Shown piece by piece: positions 52,703-61,826 of a DNA stretch of 64,000 bases (position 1 is the stretch's first letter; every line of letters starts with the position of its first letter). The position numbers and the translations under genes were made by a program. Source of the DNA: G041228335 sp964580905 (GTDB lineage Bacteria > Pseudomonadota > Alphaproteobacteria > Puniceispirillales > UBA1172); assembly GCA_964580905.1 (NCBI GenBank), contig CAZOLR010000006.1, positions 1 to 64,000 of the forward strand, read 5' to 3'. Under the pieces are notes generated by a model, which was not told the origin of the DNA, did not search any database, and saw only the letters and a program-made list of their open reading frames with translations.

Positions 52703-54370
52703 TCAGAAGGATATCGGGCTCGGAGCTATGACCGAACTTGACCCGCTATCGATCTGCCTCACATCAAGCAGCCTGAGATTCCGGCCATCCGGCAGTAACC
52801 TGAACATGCCTGAAAACCCCGAAAAGCCGATCGGGCTTGTCAGCTCCTGACGGAGATCTCTCTCTTCGCGGACAATGGTACCAATCAGCGCAACCGCATC
52901 AAACCCCAGCATGGAAAGACGCCCGGCAGGAAGGCCGGAGGTCTTGGCCCAGAGCTGTGCAAATCTGCCGTGTTGATCTGACGGGGCATTGGCATACCAC
53001 GCCCCGGACAAAGACGGCTCCTGAAGGGTGGCGGCATCATCCCATATCGATGTGCCCATATACCTGACTTTTTCCGGATCAAGATCATACCAGGCCAGTA
53101 CCGGGGCGACCCCGAGACTGAACGCATTGTCTCCCGCCATGATGACCAGATCAAATTCCGGTACACGTGACCTGTTGCTGTTTGAAGATTTCCGCCACCG
53201 TGTAAAGTCGCGTACCGTTTTGCGCAACGTCGCCTCACTGGAACGTGTTTCATCACTGATGGTCAGGCGGCTGACATTCTCAACCCCGGACAGGACAAGA
53301 ATATTGGCCGCATGATCGGCAACACGCTTGCCGTAGACACTGTTCTGTTCAACCAGCGCAACGGCAAGTTGCTTACGACCGGAAGAGGGATCAGGCTGTA
53401 TATGTTGAAGAGCATGGGCAAGAGCGGTTTCGATTTCCTGCTCAGGCGTCTGGCCGAGAATCCACAACCCGGGCCTTGCAACAAACAGGTCATTTGAAAA
53501 GGAAATCATGGGCACATCAGCGATTCGGGCAAGAGGCCAGGCCCGCCTGGTGTCTTCGGCATAAACAGGCCCGAGAACAAGATCAGCCTGATCTTCTATT
53601 GCCTCCTGGACCGCCTGCTCAACCCCCGTGGCCGTATCCTTGAAAATAAGATCAACATGTTCAAGACGAAGTTCAAACAGCGCAAGTTCTGCGCCTTTTC
53701 TTATGCGTTCCCCGATAGCAGCCCCAGGGCCGCTCAGGGGCGCAAGCAACGCTATCCGGAAAAGACCTTCCGGCTTTTGCGGTGTCAAAATGGGGGCAAT
53801 CGGGTCTATCGCCATGTTTTCACTGAGCGTGGCTTCAGGGCGTATCAGCGCAAAGGCGGCGGCCAGCGCCTCGGGCGCAAGGGAAGGATCCCTGCCTTCC
53901 GGCACAACCAGTTCCTCAGGCCGGGTCTGATCTTTATTTTCTTCCTCGGCCGTGATCGCGGCGGCGATACTTTCTTCTTCTGTTACAGACGTTGAAACCG
54001 CCTTGCTTTCATCGCTTTCCTCCTGATCACGCTTGATAAGGTTGTCGATGATCGTGCCGACATCATCATCGGATTGAGAGATTTGCTCGAGAGCGGAAAT
54101 AATTGTCTGGATACTTTCGCCTGTCTCTTCTGAAATGCTGCTGGCGGATTTTATGATATCAAGGACGGGATCAGGTTTGTCTTCATCTTTCTTTGGGGTG
54201 ATGGTTTCAACTGCCGGTGCCCTGGCATCAACACTGGATGACGTGATCTGATCTGTTGACCCGGCCGTGGTGGCAAGTGGTCTTTCTTCCTGAGTGGTAT
54301 TGCAGCCAGCCAGAAGAAAGGGCAGAAGCAGGATCCAGAAACATATGGGTGAACAGGATCTTTTGGTCAT
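52703..54370 (-). CDS. lpoA: LpoA-like penicillin-binding-protein activator lipoprotein
   Basis: Lipoprotein (lipobox LLAGC, Cys23) of 555 residues. Residues ~24-195 are a low-complexity acidic/Ser-Thr spacer; the rest is a periplasmic-binding type I fold (FRIALLAPLSGPGAAIGERI; DQADLVLGPVYAEDTRRAW; LSMLGFDAVALIGTIV). Such proteins reach through peptidoglycan to stimulate PBP1A in gammaproteobacteria. Position next to rsmI-yraN is the usual lpoA context. The activator role here is inferred. Confidence 0.8.
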   Translation of the reverse strand: MTKRSCSPICFWILLLPFLLAGCNTTQEERPLATTAGSTDQITSSSVDARAPAVETITPKKDEDKPDPVLDIIKSASSISEETGESIQTIISALEQISQSDDDVGTIIDNLIKRDQEESDESKAVSTSVTEEESIAAAITAEEENKDQTRPEELVVPEGRDPSLAPEALAAAFALIRPEATLSENMAIDPIAPILTPQKPEGLFRIALLAPLSGPGAAIGERIRKGAELALFELRLEHVDLIFKDTATGVEQAVQEAIEDQADLVLGPVYAEDTRRAWPLARIADVPMISFSNDLFVARPGLWILGQTPEQEIETALAHALQHIQPDPSSGRKQLAVALVEQNSVYGKRVADHAANILVLSGVENVSRLTISDETRSSEATLRKTVRDFTRWRKSSNSNRSRVPEFDLVIMAGDNAFSLGVAPVLAWYDLDPEKVRYMGTSIWDDAATLQEPSLSGAWYANAPSDQHGRFAQLWAKTSGLPAGRLSMLGFDAVALIGTIVREERDLRQELTSPIGFSGFSGMFRLLPDGRNLRLLDVRQIDSGSSSVIAPSPISF

Positions 54371-54449
54371 GCGCTTATCGTTAGGGTCAATAGCATAAAG
54401 TAATGTATGATCGTATTCATGCTTGTCACATGTTTTTCTTCATTCCGGG

Positions 54450-55346
54450 ATGAATAGGCTATCAGATAAGTCACGCCTGTCAAAGAGTGTGGCCACTGCT
54501 ACCAATGGCCAGGGGCAACTTGTGGTCACCTCAACCCCGATCGGTAATCTGGGTGACCTGTCGCCCCGGGCCAGAAGCATTCTTGAAACCGCCGGGATGA
54601 TTGCCTGTGAAGATACACGTCACACCGGGCTGATGCTTCATCGCCTGGGCATCACCCATGGCAAGCTGATCGCGTATCATGATCACAGCTCACCCGGTGT
54701 TGCGGACGGCATCATCAAGGCCATTGCGGAGGGCACCACCGTTGCCCTTGTAAGTGATGCGGGCACCCCGCTTCTTTCAGATCCCGGCTACAAGCTTGTG
54801 GATGCCTGTCTTGAACGTGACCTCAGGGTTGTGGCCATCCCGGGGCCGTCGGCGCTTCTGGCCGCCCTTGTCACCGCTGGCCTTCCGACCGACCGGTTTT
54901 TCTTCGCCGGATTTCTCCCCCAGCAAAAGAGTCGGCGGCAACGTGAACTTGCTTCTCTTGCCGGTCTTGACGCGACGCTTGTTTTCTATGAATCCCCGCG
55001 CCGGCTTCTCGCCTGTCTTGCTGATATGGACACCCTTCTTCCCTTCAGGGATATCGCGGTGGCACGTGAGCTCACCAAACAGCATGAAGAAACCCGGCGC
55101 GGCACAGCTCAAAGCCTGATTGCCCATTTTGAAATCAATCCCCCGAAGGGAGAAATCGTTGTCATGGCAGGTCCGTGCCGGCAAAAGGCCGAGCCTGAAC
55201 CGGCCGAGCTTGCCGCCATGGTTGCAGCTGAAATGGATAAAGGGGCAAGCCGCCGTGACGCGGTAAGGCATGTGGCGAAAGCGACAGGTGTTCCCCGGAG
55301 CAGGATTTACGACATATCGCTGCATGCCCCGGCTCAGGATAAATGA
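54450..55346 (+). CDS. rsmI: 16S rRNA (cytidine-2'-O)-methyltransferase RsmI
   Basis: Methylates the ribose of C1402 in 16S rRNA. 298 residues from ATG 54450. SAM-binding tetrapyrrole-methylase fold: LVVTSTPIGNLGDLSPRA, ACEDTRHTG, YHDHS, VSDAGTPLLSDPGYKLV and IPGPSALLAALVTAGLP. A TTG at 54423 would add 9 residues. Overlaps yraN by 4 bp; divergent from lpoA. Confidence 0.95.
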   Translation: MNRLSDKSRLSKSVATATNGQGQLVVTSTPIGNLGDLSPRARSILETAGMIACEDTRHTGLMLHRLGITHGKLIAYHDHSSPGVADGIIKAIAEGTTVALVSDAGTPLLSDPGYKLVDACLERDLRVVAIPGPSALLAALVTAGLPTDRFFFAGFLPQQKSRRQRELASLAGLDATLVFYESPRRLLACLADMDTLLPFRDIAVARELTKQHEETRRGTAQSLIAHFEINPPKGEIVVMAGPCRQKAEPEPAELAAMVAAEMDKGASRRDAVRHVAKATGVPRSRIYDISLHAPAQDK

Positions 55347-55711
55347 GAAGAGACGGCAGGCAACGTGCGGAACGTCATGGCAGAATTGCTGAAATTTACG
55401 TAGCTCTCCTATATTGCCTTTGCGGCTTCAGGATACTGGCCCGCCGGTACCGGACAAAATTGGGCGAGGCGGATCTCATCCTGCGGCGAGGTAATCTGGT
55501 CGTGGTGGTTGAGGTCAAATATGCGGGCGCCGGGCAGGTTATTGACACAGTTCTTCCGTCCTTCAGGCAATTAAAACGCATTGAAAAAGCGGCGCTTATC
55601 TTTCAATCCCGGCATCCTGAATACGCCAACGCCATGCTTCGTCTGGATATTATTGTTGTCAGGCCATGGGGAAGGTTCCGCCGTATCCGTAATGCCGGAA
55701 ACTCAACCTGA
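55343..55711 (+). CDS. yraN: YraN/UPF0102 endonuclease-like protein
   Basis: 122-residue member of the Holliday-junction-resolvase-like UPF0102 family. Visible nuclease core: GRIAEIYVALLY, KLGEADLILRRG, VVVVEVKYAG (Glu and E-x-K) and LRLDIIVVRPWG. Biochemical role unproven. The gene shares ATGA with rsmI. Confidence 0.9.
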   Translation: MRRDGRQRAERHGRIAEIYVALLYCLCGFRILARRYRTKLGEADLILRRGNLVVVVEVKYAGAGQVIDTVLPSFRQLKRIEKAALIFQSRHPEYANAMLRLDIIVVRPWGRFRRIRNAGNST

Positions 55712-55808
55712 GTGCCATGTTTTGATCTCATCCTTTTATTGGCTTGTTTTTTAGCCGTCAGTGGTTCAAAAATAGTCAGACAACTCTTTGACCAGACAAG
55801 GGGATACC

Positions 55809-56423
55809 ATGGCACAAGCACGCCCGACCGGATCCGGCATCTCATTTATCACCGGCCTTTTTCTTTTAGCCCTCAGTCTGGGGCTTTCGGGATGTGTTGG
55901 TGCTATCGCAGGGGTAGGGGCAGCGGCAGTGGCAGCCGGGTCAACCGAAAAAGGGCTCGGCACCTCCATCTCGGACAGTATCATCCGTGTCAAGATAGCC
56001 GATGCCTTCGTGCAGACGGATGTCAACCTCTTCTCCGATGTCAGCGTCAAGGTCAATAACGGCTCCATCCTCCTTACCGGTAATGTTGAATCCCCGGAAG
56101 ACAAGGTTGAGGCCACCAAACTCACCTGGCAGGTCCGCGGCGTTGTGGAAGTCATCAACGAAATAGAGGTCAAGGATACCTCGACCCTCAAGGATGTGGC
56201 AAAAGACATCGCCGCCGCCGCCCAGATGCGGGCCAAACTGATTGGTGATCAGGACATTTCTTCCATCAATTTTTCGGTTGATGTGGTGAACGGTACGGTG
56301 TTTCTCTCCGGTATAGCTTCCAGCGAAGCGGAGATGCTTGCCGTGATTGACCATGCACGTGAGCTGCGCTTTGCCCAGGAAGTCGTGAATTATATCCGGG
56401 TTAACGACGACGACCGGCAGTGA
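55809..56423 (+). CDS. BON-domain lipoprotein
   Basis: Lipobox LGLSGC with Cys29; 204 residues from ATG 55809 (ribosome-binding site AAGGGGATACC). After a short Ala/Gly stretch come two BON domains (IIRVKIADAFVQTDVNLFSD to EVINEIEV; MRAKLIGDQDISSINFSVDV to VNYIRVND), like DolP/OsmY proteins that bind anionic phospholipid at the outer membrane. Located after yraN, where E. coli dolP (yraP) also sits. An upstream in-frame TTG is unlikely. Confidence 0.87.
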   Translation: MAQARPTGSGISFITGLFLLALSLGLSGCVGAIAGVGAAAVAAGSTEKGLGTSISDSIIRVKIADAFVQTDVNLFSDVSVKVNNGSILLTGNVESPEDKVEATKLTWQVRGVVEVINEIEVKDTSTLKDVAKDIAAAAQMRAKLIGDQDISSINFSVDVVNGTVFLSGIASSEAEMLAVIDHARELRFAQEVVNYIRVNDDDRQ

Positions 56424-56430
56424 TCTTCTG

Positions 56431-57390
56431 ATGGGACTGAATGTTGCCATACAGATGGACCCCATAGAGGGGATTGATATCAGGGGCGATTCCACCTTTG
56501 CCCTTGCGCTGGAGGCCCAGCGCCGCGGCCATGACCTTTTCATCTATGGTCCCGAAGACCTCACCATGTCCGTGAAATCAGGCCAGCATCCGGCGCAAGG
56601 CATTACGGCAAAAGGAAAAAGAGTGACCGTCCGTGATGAGCCGGGAATTCACGCCACATCCGGCGATATGGAAGAGCGCAGGCTTGCCGGCCAGGACGTT
56701 ATCCTGATGCGGCAGGATCCCCCTTTTGACATGCAGTATATCACCGCAACGCACCTGCTTGAGCACCTTCATCCCGAAACGCTTGTGGTCAACAATCCTG
56801 CCGAGGTTCGCAACGCGCCGGAAAAACTGCTGGTCACCTATTTTCCTGACCTTCTGCCGCCAACCCTGATCACCCGAAATGCCGACGATATCCGTTCTTT
56901 CCGTCAGCACTACCAGCACATCATCATCAAGCCGCTTTTCGGTAATGGTGGTGCCGGGGTGTTCTATCTGAGGCCGGAGGACAGTAATCTTTCCTCCCTG
57001 CTTGAGATGATGCTGTCCATGGATCGTGCACCACTGATGATCCAGCAATACCTGCCTCAGGTCCGAGACGGGGATAAACGCGTTATCCTGGTGGATGGCG
57101 AACCTGCAGGGGCGCTCAACAGATTACCGCAGGAAGGCGAAGCGCGTTCCAATCTGCATGTTGGCGGCACCGCCGCGGTTTCAGCCCTTGACGAGAGAGA
57201 TCTTGAAATCTGCGCCAGGATCGGCCCTCTTCTCAAAGAACGTGGGCTTCTTTTCACCGGTATCGATGTGATTGGCGGATATCTGACGGAGATCAACGTG
57301 ACGTCACCTACTGGTCTCCGGGAAATTCAGCGCTTCTCCGGCATTGATATCCCGGCCATGATCTGGGATTCCATCGAAAGCAAATTATAG
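56431..57390 (+). CDS. gshB: Glutathione synthetase
   Basis: ATP-grasp enzyme joining glycine to gamma-glutamylcysteine. 319 residues: N-terminal VAIQMDPIEGIDIRGDSTFALALEAQ, RQDPPFDMQYI, IIKPLFGNGGAGVFYLRPED, DGDKRVILVDGEPAGALNR and EINVTSPTGLREI. 7 bp after the BON gene. Its stop is 3 bp from the convergent comM stop. Confidence 0.96.
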   Translation: MGLNVAIQMDPIEGIDIRGDSTFALALEAQRRGHDLFIYGPEDLTMSVKSGQHPAQGITAKGKRVTVRDEPGIHATSGDMEERRLAGQDVILMRQDPPFDMQYITATHLLEHLHPETLVVNNPAEVRNAPEKLLVTYFPDLLPPTLITRNADDIRSFRQHYQHIIIKPLFGNGGAGVFYLRPEDSNLSSLLEMMLSMDRAPLMIQQYLPQVRDGDKRVILVDGEPAGALNRLPQEGEARSNLHVGGTAAVSALDERDLEICARIGPLLKERGLLFTGIDVIGGYLTEINVTSPTGLREIQRFSGIDIPAMIWDSIESKL

Positions 57391-57393
57391 GCA

Positions 57394-58902
57394 TCAGGAC
57401 TCACTGGGCAGCCGGCGGTACTGGAGCGCTTCAGCCAGATGATCCTGGCCTAGCGTTTCTGCGCCTGCGAGATCTGCTATCGTCCGCGCGACCCTGAGCA
57501 CCCGGTGAAACCCGCGTGCGGAAAGACCCTGTTTTTCCGCCGCGTCATGGATCAGCGCCATGGTTTTATCTTCAAGGGGAATGATGGTCTCGATCATCTC
57601 AGGGGTGAGCTGTGCGTTGGCCAGATTCTCCCCCTGAGCCGGCCGCATCACTGCCATCTTGCGGGCATCGCTGATCCGGGCCGAGACCGTTGCACTGTCT
57701 TCGTTTTCGGAAGGTCGGGTCAGCAGGTGAACCGGGACTTCGGGAACTTCAATCAGCATATCAAAACGATCGAGCATCGGGCCCGAAAGACGGGATTGAT
57801 ACTGACGGCCACATAAAGGTGCTCTGGTGCAGGCCCGCTCCGGATCACCGAGATAGCCACAGCGGCAGGGATTCATCGCCGCAATCAGCTGAAAGCGGGC
57901 AGGGTAGGTGATATGGTGATTTGCCCGGCTGACCACCGCCTTACCTGTTTCTATTGTTTGACGCAGTGAATCCAGATGTGCCCGTGGCCATTCGGCAAGC
58001 TCATCGAGAAACAGCACCCCGCCATGGGCAAGGCTGACCTCACCCGGATTGGCACGTGCACCGCCACCGACAAGGGCCGCCACCGAGGCCGAATGATGCG
58101 GATCACGAAACGGTCGATTGAGGATCAGATTACCGTCCTCAAGTTTTCCGGCAACCGAATGTATCATCGTCACCTCCAGCGCTTCGGCCGCAGACAAGGG
58201 AGGAAGCAGACCGGGAAGGCGGGCGGCCAGCATCGATTTACCTGCCCCGGGTGGACCGATCATCAAGAGGTTATGTCCCCCCGCGGCGGCGATTTCAATC
58301 GCCCGGCGGGCGGTATATTGCCCTGTCAGATCCCGCATGTCCGGATACGAAACAGGAGGGGCAGCCGTGCTGGCCTCAGGTGGGGTGAGCACCTGTTCTC
58401 CGCGAATGTGATTGACCAGCGCGACAAGAGACGGGGCCGCAATGATTGAAATCGGACCAGCCCAACTGGCCTCGTTGCCGCAGGATGACGGGCAGATCAA
58501 CCCCATATGGTGCGTTGCCGCACCAAGAGCGGCCGAGAGAACCCCGCCAACACCGGCGATACTGCCATCGAGGCCGAGCTCGCCGAGCACGATAAATTCG
58601 TCAAGGCTGTCCTGCGGCAGAACACCCATGGCCAACATGAGCCCGAGCGCAATCGGCAAATCGAAATGTGACCCTTCTTTAAGGAGATCCGCCGGGGCCA
58701 GATTTATGGCGATACGTTTCGGCGGCATCGCAAGCCCCATCGAAGACAGGGCCGCCCGGACACGTTCCTTTGACTCCGCCACGGCCTTATCGCCAAGACC
58801 GACGATAGCCATACTCGGCAGACCGTTGGAGAGATGAACCTGCACATCAACAGGTATCGTATCCACTCCGCGAAAGGCGATGGTGTGTATTTTTGCTTGC
58901 AT
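57394..58902 (-). CDS. comM: ComM-type Mg-chelatase-like AAA+ ATPase
   Basis: Hexameric helicase promoting branch migration during natural transformation in gammaproteobacteria. 502 residues: N-terminal ChlI/Lon-like domain (PSMAIVGLGDKAVAESKERV), Walker A IGPPGAGKSMLAARLPGLLP, Walker B GVLFLDELAEW, RFDMLIEVPEV and a Mg_chelatase C domain with SARGFHRVLRVARTIADL. No Shine-Dalgarno; the upstream 15 bp are nearly all A/T. HIT lies 103 bp upstream on the same strand. Confidence 0.93.
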   Translation of the reverse strand: MQAKIHTIAFRGVDTIPVDVQVHLSNGLPSMAIVGLGDKAVAESKERVRAALSSMGLAMPPKRIAINLAPADLLKEGSHFDLPIALGLMLAMGVLPQDSLDEFIVLGELGLDGSIAGVGGVLSAALGAATHHMGLICPSSCGNEASWAGPISIIAAPSLVALVNHIRGEQVLTPPEASTAAPPVSYPDMRDLTGQYTARRAIEIAAAGGHNLLMIGPPGAGKSMLAARLPGLLPPLSAAEALEVTMIHSVAGKLEDGNLILNRPFRDPHHSASVAALVGGGARANPGEVSLAHGGVLFLDELAEWPRAHLDSLRQTIETGKAVVSRANHHITYPARFQLIAAMNPCRCGYLGDPERACTRAPLCGRQYQSRLSGPMLDRFDMLIEVPEVPVHLLTRPSENEDSATVSARISDARKMAVMRPAQGENLANAQLTPEMIETIIPLEDKTMALIHDAAEKQGLSARGFHRVLRVARTIADLAGAETLGQDHLAEALQYRRLPSES

Positions 58903-59005
58903 TATTAATTACTAATATAGGCATAGGTTGTATATCAGTGTTTCAAACTCTATGATCCTATGCAAGAGAATTCATGGCTTGTATCGGGAAGGTTTCAGGC
59001 GTTGT

Positions 59006-59374
59006 TCAGGAGGACCTGATCATGGCGCCGAGCGGCTGGCCGCCCAGCACATGGCCATGGAGGTGGGGAACTTCCTGATTACCGTCAGGCCCGCAATTCA
59101 CGATAACCCTGTATCCGCTTTGGGCCACCCCTTGTTTTTGAGCCACCCTGGCAAGGGCACGGACCCATCCGGCCAGCTCTTCGTCGCTGGCCCGGGCGGC
59201 AAAATCGCTCAGGTCAACATAGGCCCCTTTTGGTATCACCAAGGTATGGACCCGGGCTCGGGGCTGAATATCATCAAAAGCATAGGTGGTTTCATCCTCG
59301 TCAACAGTTTGCGAGGGGATTGTGCCTTCGAGAATTTTGGCAAAGACGTTTCCGGTATCGTAGGTTTTGGACAT
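59006..59374 (-). CDS. HIT-family (HinT-like) nucleotide hydrolase
   Basis: 122 residues with the His triad HLHGHVLGG and N-terminal VFAKILEGTIPSQTVDED. HinT proteins hydrolyse AMP-lysyl-type phosphoramidates. Strong ribosome-binding site AAAGGAG 7 nt before the ATG. It follows hisE by 83 bp, a frequent hisE-HIT pairing. Confidence 0.93.
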   Translation of the reverse strand: MSKTYDTGNVFAKILEGTIPSQTVDEDETTYAFDDIQPRARVHTLVIPKGAYVDLSDFAARASDEELAGWVRALARVAQKQGVAQSGYRVIVNCGPDGNQEVPHLHGHVLGGQPLGAMIRSS

Positions 59375-59457
59375 GACATGCTCCTTTCAGGAATACCTTT
59401 GGGCCGGGAATATCCGTGGGCAGAACCGAAGAGGCCTGTCCTGCGGCGGATGCGGGA

Positions 59458-59766
59458 TCAACGGCCAGCCTTTTCGGCGAGCCCGGACTGCTTTTGGCGC
59501 TCTTCGAGCTCCTGCCAGACATCTTCAGGCCTGACCCCGGCGGCGGCAAGGACGACCATGAGGTGATAGATCAGATCCGCCGCCTCATTTTTGAGGGCAT
59601 CAGGATTGCCGCGAATCGCTTCAATAATGGTTTCCGTGGCCTCTTCGCCCAGTTTACGGGCAGGCAGGGCCGGGGCATCCGCGAGAAGGCGCGCGGTCCA
59701 GCTTTCCGCCGGATCAGCAGTCTTGCGGTCTTCGATGGTGGCGTAAAGACGATCAAGAATGTGCAT
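59458..59766 (-). CDS. hisE: Phosphoribosyl-ATP pyrophosphohydrolase
   Basis: Second step of histidine synthesis. 102 residues of the MazG-like all-alpha fold: RKLGEEATETIIEAIRG, then ALKNEAADLIYHLMVVLAAAG with the metal-binding Glu/Asp. Monofunctional; no HisI domain is attached and no hisI is in the window. 3 bp after hisF. Confidence 0.95.
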   Translation of the reverse strand: MHILDRLYATIEDRKTADPAESWTARLLADAPALPARKLGEEATETIIEAIRGNPDALKNEAADLIYHLMVVLAAAGVRPEDVWQELEERQKQSGLAEKAGR

Positions 59767-59769
59767 GGT

Positions 59770-60555
59770 TCAGCCCCCGGCTTTCCGGATCCGGTCGTTG
59801 CGTCGGACCGCAATCCCCCTATCCTGCATGACTGTCTTGACGGCATCAACCGTCAGAAGTCCGAAATGAAAGATCGATGCCGCGAGCACCGCCGAAGCAT
59901 GACCTTCAATGACCGCATCCGCCATGTGATCGGCATGCCCGGCCCCGCCGGATGCGATCACCGGCACCGGCACGGCATCGGATACCGCCCGCAACAATTC
60001 AATATCATAGCCTTCCCTGGTGCCGTCGGCATCCATTGAGGTCAGCAGGATTTCTCCGGCTCCCCGCTTGCAGCCTTCCCGGGCCCAGTCGACAGCATCA
60101 ATCCCCGTCGGCTTGCGCCCGCCATGGGTGAAAACCTCAAACCCGCCATCTGTATTACGGCGGGCATCGATGGCAAGAACGACGCACTGGCTGCCAAAAC
60201 GTGAGGCCGCACGGCCAAGCAGATCAGGGTCAGCCACCGCCGACGAATTCACCGAAACCTTGTCTGCCCCGGCGAGAAGCATCCGGCGAAAATCATCGAC
60301 CGAACGAACACCTCCGCCAACGGTCAGCGGCATGAAACATTCCGCCGCTGTCCGCCGCACCACATCGACGATGGTCTCACGTCCTTCATGGCTGGCGGTG
60401 ATATCGAGAAAACACAGCTCATCCGCGCCCGCGTCGTTATACACCCGCGCCTGTTCCACCGGGTCACCCGCATCAATAAGGTCAACAAAGTTGATGCCCT
60501 TGACGACACGCCCGCCGTCAACATCAAGACAGGGAATGATACGTGTCGCCAGCAT
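59770..60555 (-). CDS. hisF: Imidazole glycerol phosphate synthase subunit HisF
   Basis: (beta-alpha)8 cyclase that uses ammonia from HisH to form imidazole glycerol phosphate and AICAR. 261 residues. RIIPCLDVDGGRVVKGINFVD with catalytic Asp, ADELCFLDITAS, KVSVNSSAV, SMDADGTREGYDIELL with the second Asp. The ATG shares one base with the hisA stop (TGATG). Confidence 0.97.
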   Translation of the reverse strand: MLATRIIPCLDVDGGRVVKGINFVDLIDAGDPVEQARVYNDAGADELCFLDITASHEGRETIVDVVRRTAAECFMPLTVGGGVRSVDDFRRMLLAGADKVSVNSSAVADPDLLGRAASRFGSQCVVLAIDARRNTDGGFEVFTHGGRKPTGIDAVDWAREGCKRGAGEILLTSMDADGTREGYDIELLRAVSDAVPVPVIASGGAGHADHMADAVIEGHASAVLAASIFHFGLLTVDAVKTVMQDRGIAVRRNDRIRKAGG

Positions 60556-61277
60556 CACGCCGCCTCCAGAAGAGCCAGCGCCTCGCGCAGATCAAGCCGA
60601 CCGTCATAGATGGCTCTCCCTGTGATCACGCCTTCGATGCCGCTTTTATCCCGGACGAGACGTTCGATATCCGTGATCGACGCCACCCCGCCCGACGCGA
60701 TGACAGGAATTTCCGTCTCGCGTGCCAGCGCCGCTGTGGCCTCAAGATTAACGCCCTTAAGTGCGCCATCGCGGCCGATATCCGTAAAAATGACCGCCGC
60801 CACGCCGCAATCCTCAAACCGGCGGACAAGTTCGGCAACCGGAATATCAGATGTCTCCACCCAGCCTTCGGCGGCAATCATCCCGTCCCGTGCATCCGCC
60901 CCGACGGCGACCGCCCCCGGAAAAGCCCGCGCGGCCTGCCGGACAAGATCAGGGTTTTTCAGCGCCGCGGTACCAAGAATCACCCGGGCAACACCATCTT
61001 CAAGCCAGGATTCTATGGCCTTCATATCGCGGATGCCGCCACCCAGCTGAACCGGCAATCCGGTTTCAAGGATAGCACGCACCGCTTCGCGGTTAACCGA
61101 AGCGCCGGCAACCGCGCCGTTAAGATCAACAACATGTATCCATCTGCATCCTGCCTCGGCAAACTGACGGGCCTGATCTCCGGGATCAGGGTTATAGGAT
61201 GTCACCGCATCCATATCACCGTAAAGAAGACGAACGCAGGCCCCGTCCTTGATATCTATCGCGGGATAGAGATTCAT
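60555..61277 (-). CDS. hisA: ProFAR isomerase HisA
   Basis: Fourth histidine step, a half-barrel duplication relative of HisF. 240 residues: LYPAIDIKDGACVRLLYGDM with the catalytic Asp, GAVAGASVNREAV, VQLGGGIRDM, FTDIGRDGALKGVN. Ribosome-binding site AAGGAAATTTC. The start interlocks with the upstream GNAT stop (ATGA). Confidence 0.97.
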   Translation of the reverse strand: MNLYPAIDIKDGACVRLLYGDMDAVTSYNPDPGDQARQFAEAGCRWIHVVDLNGAVAGASVNREAVRAILETGLPVQLGGGIRDMKAIESWLEDGVARVILGTAALKNPDLVRQAARAFPGAVAVGADARDGMIAAEGWVETSDIPVAELVRRFEDCGVAAVIFTDIGRDGALKGVNLEATAALARETEIPVIASGGVASITDIERLVRDKSGIEGVITGRAIYDGRLDLREALALLEAA

Positions 61278-61816
61278 GAAATTTCCTTATAGTAATAATA
61301 TCCCGGTATGAACTCGTCGCCTACCAGCGCGTATTTCGGGTTGGTGCCGAATTTCACGTAGCCGGCGGCCTCATAGCGCCGGATGGCACTGTCCTGGGTC
61401 GCCCTGACATCAAGATTGATCATGCGGAAACCTTCCGAACGCGAAAAAGCTTCCGCCTCATCAAGCATCATCGGCGCAAGACCATGGCCACGTGCCCAGG
61501 GCGCCACAAAAAAGGTGGTAAGGTGGCACATGAACCGCTGGGCTTCGTTATTCCGCGGCGGCCGGACGATCTGGCAACTCGACGCCACCACCCCGTCAAT
61601 TCGCCCGAGAATAAGCACTCTTTCCGGGATCAGAAGCACGCCTTTCCAGTAATCTTCAAGCCGTTTGCGGCCCGGAGAGCTGAGCCAGCCAAAACCACCA
61701 CCATCTTCGATCGCAGCTTCGGTGGCATCGCAAAGTTCATGCAGATCCCCGTTCGCGATACTGGTGATTGTCTCCACGTTCTTAATCGGCATCCGTGCTT
61801 GGGGTGTGTTTGCCAT
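61274..61816 (-). CDS. GNAT-family N-acetyltransferase within the his operon
   Basis: 180 residues with the acetyl-CoA binding segment FFVAPWARGHGLAPMMLDEA (motif A, R-G-x-G-x-A) and motif B ATQDSAIRRYEAAGYVKFG. Sits between hisH (10 bp) and hisA (4-bp overlap) in the same reading direction, so it is cotranscribed and translationally coupled to hisA. Substrate unknown. No base-composition break suggests recent insertion. Confidence 0.88.
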   Translation of the reverse strand: MANTPQARMPIKNVETITSIANGDLHELCDATEAAIEDGGGFGWLSSPGRKRLEDYWKGVLLIPERVLILGRIDGVVASSCQIVRPPRNNEAQRFMCHLTTFFVAPWARGHGLAPMMLDEAEAFSRSEGFRMINLDVRATQDSAIRRYEAAGYVKFGTNPKYALVGDEFIPGYYYYKEIS

Positions 61817-61826
61817 GGTGTTTACC

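Noticed and set aside
58903..58917. AT-only dyad at the comM start
   Set aside because: TATTA/TAATA arms in a purely A/T-rich stretch are likely by chance; no promoter spacing could be fitted.
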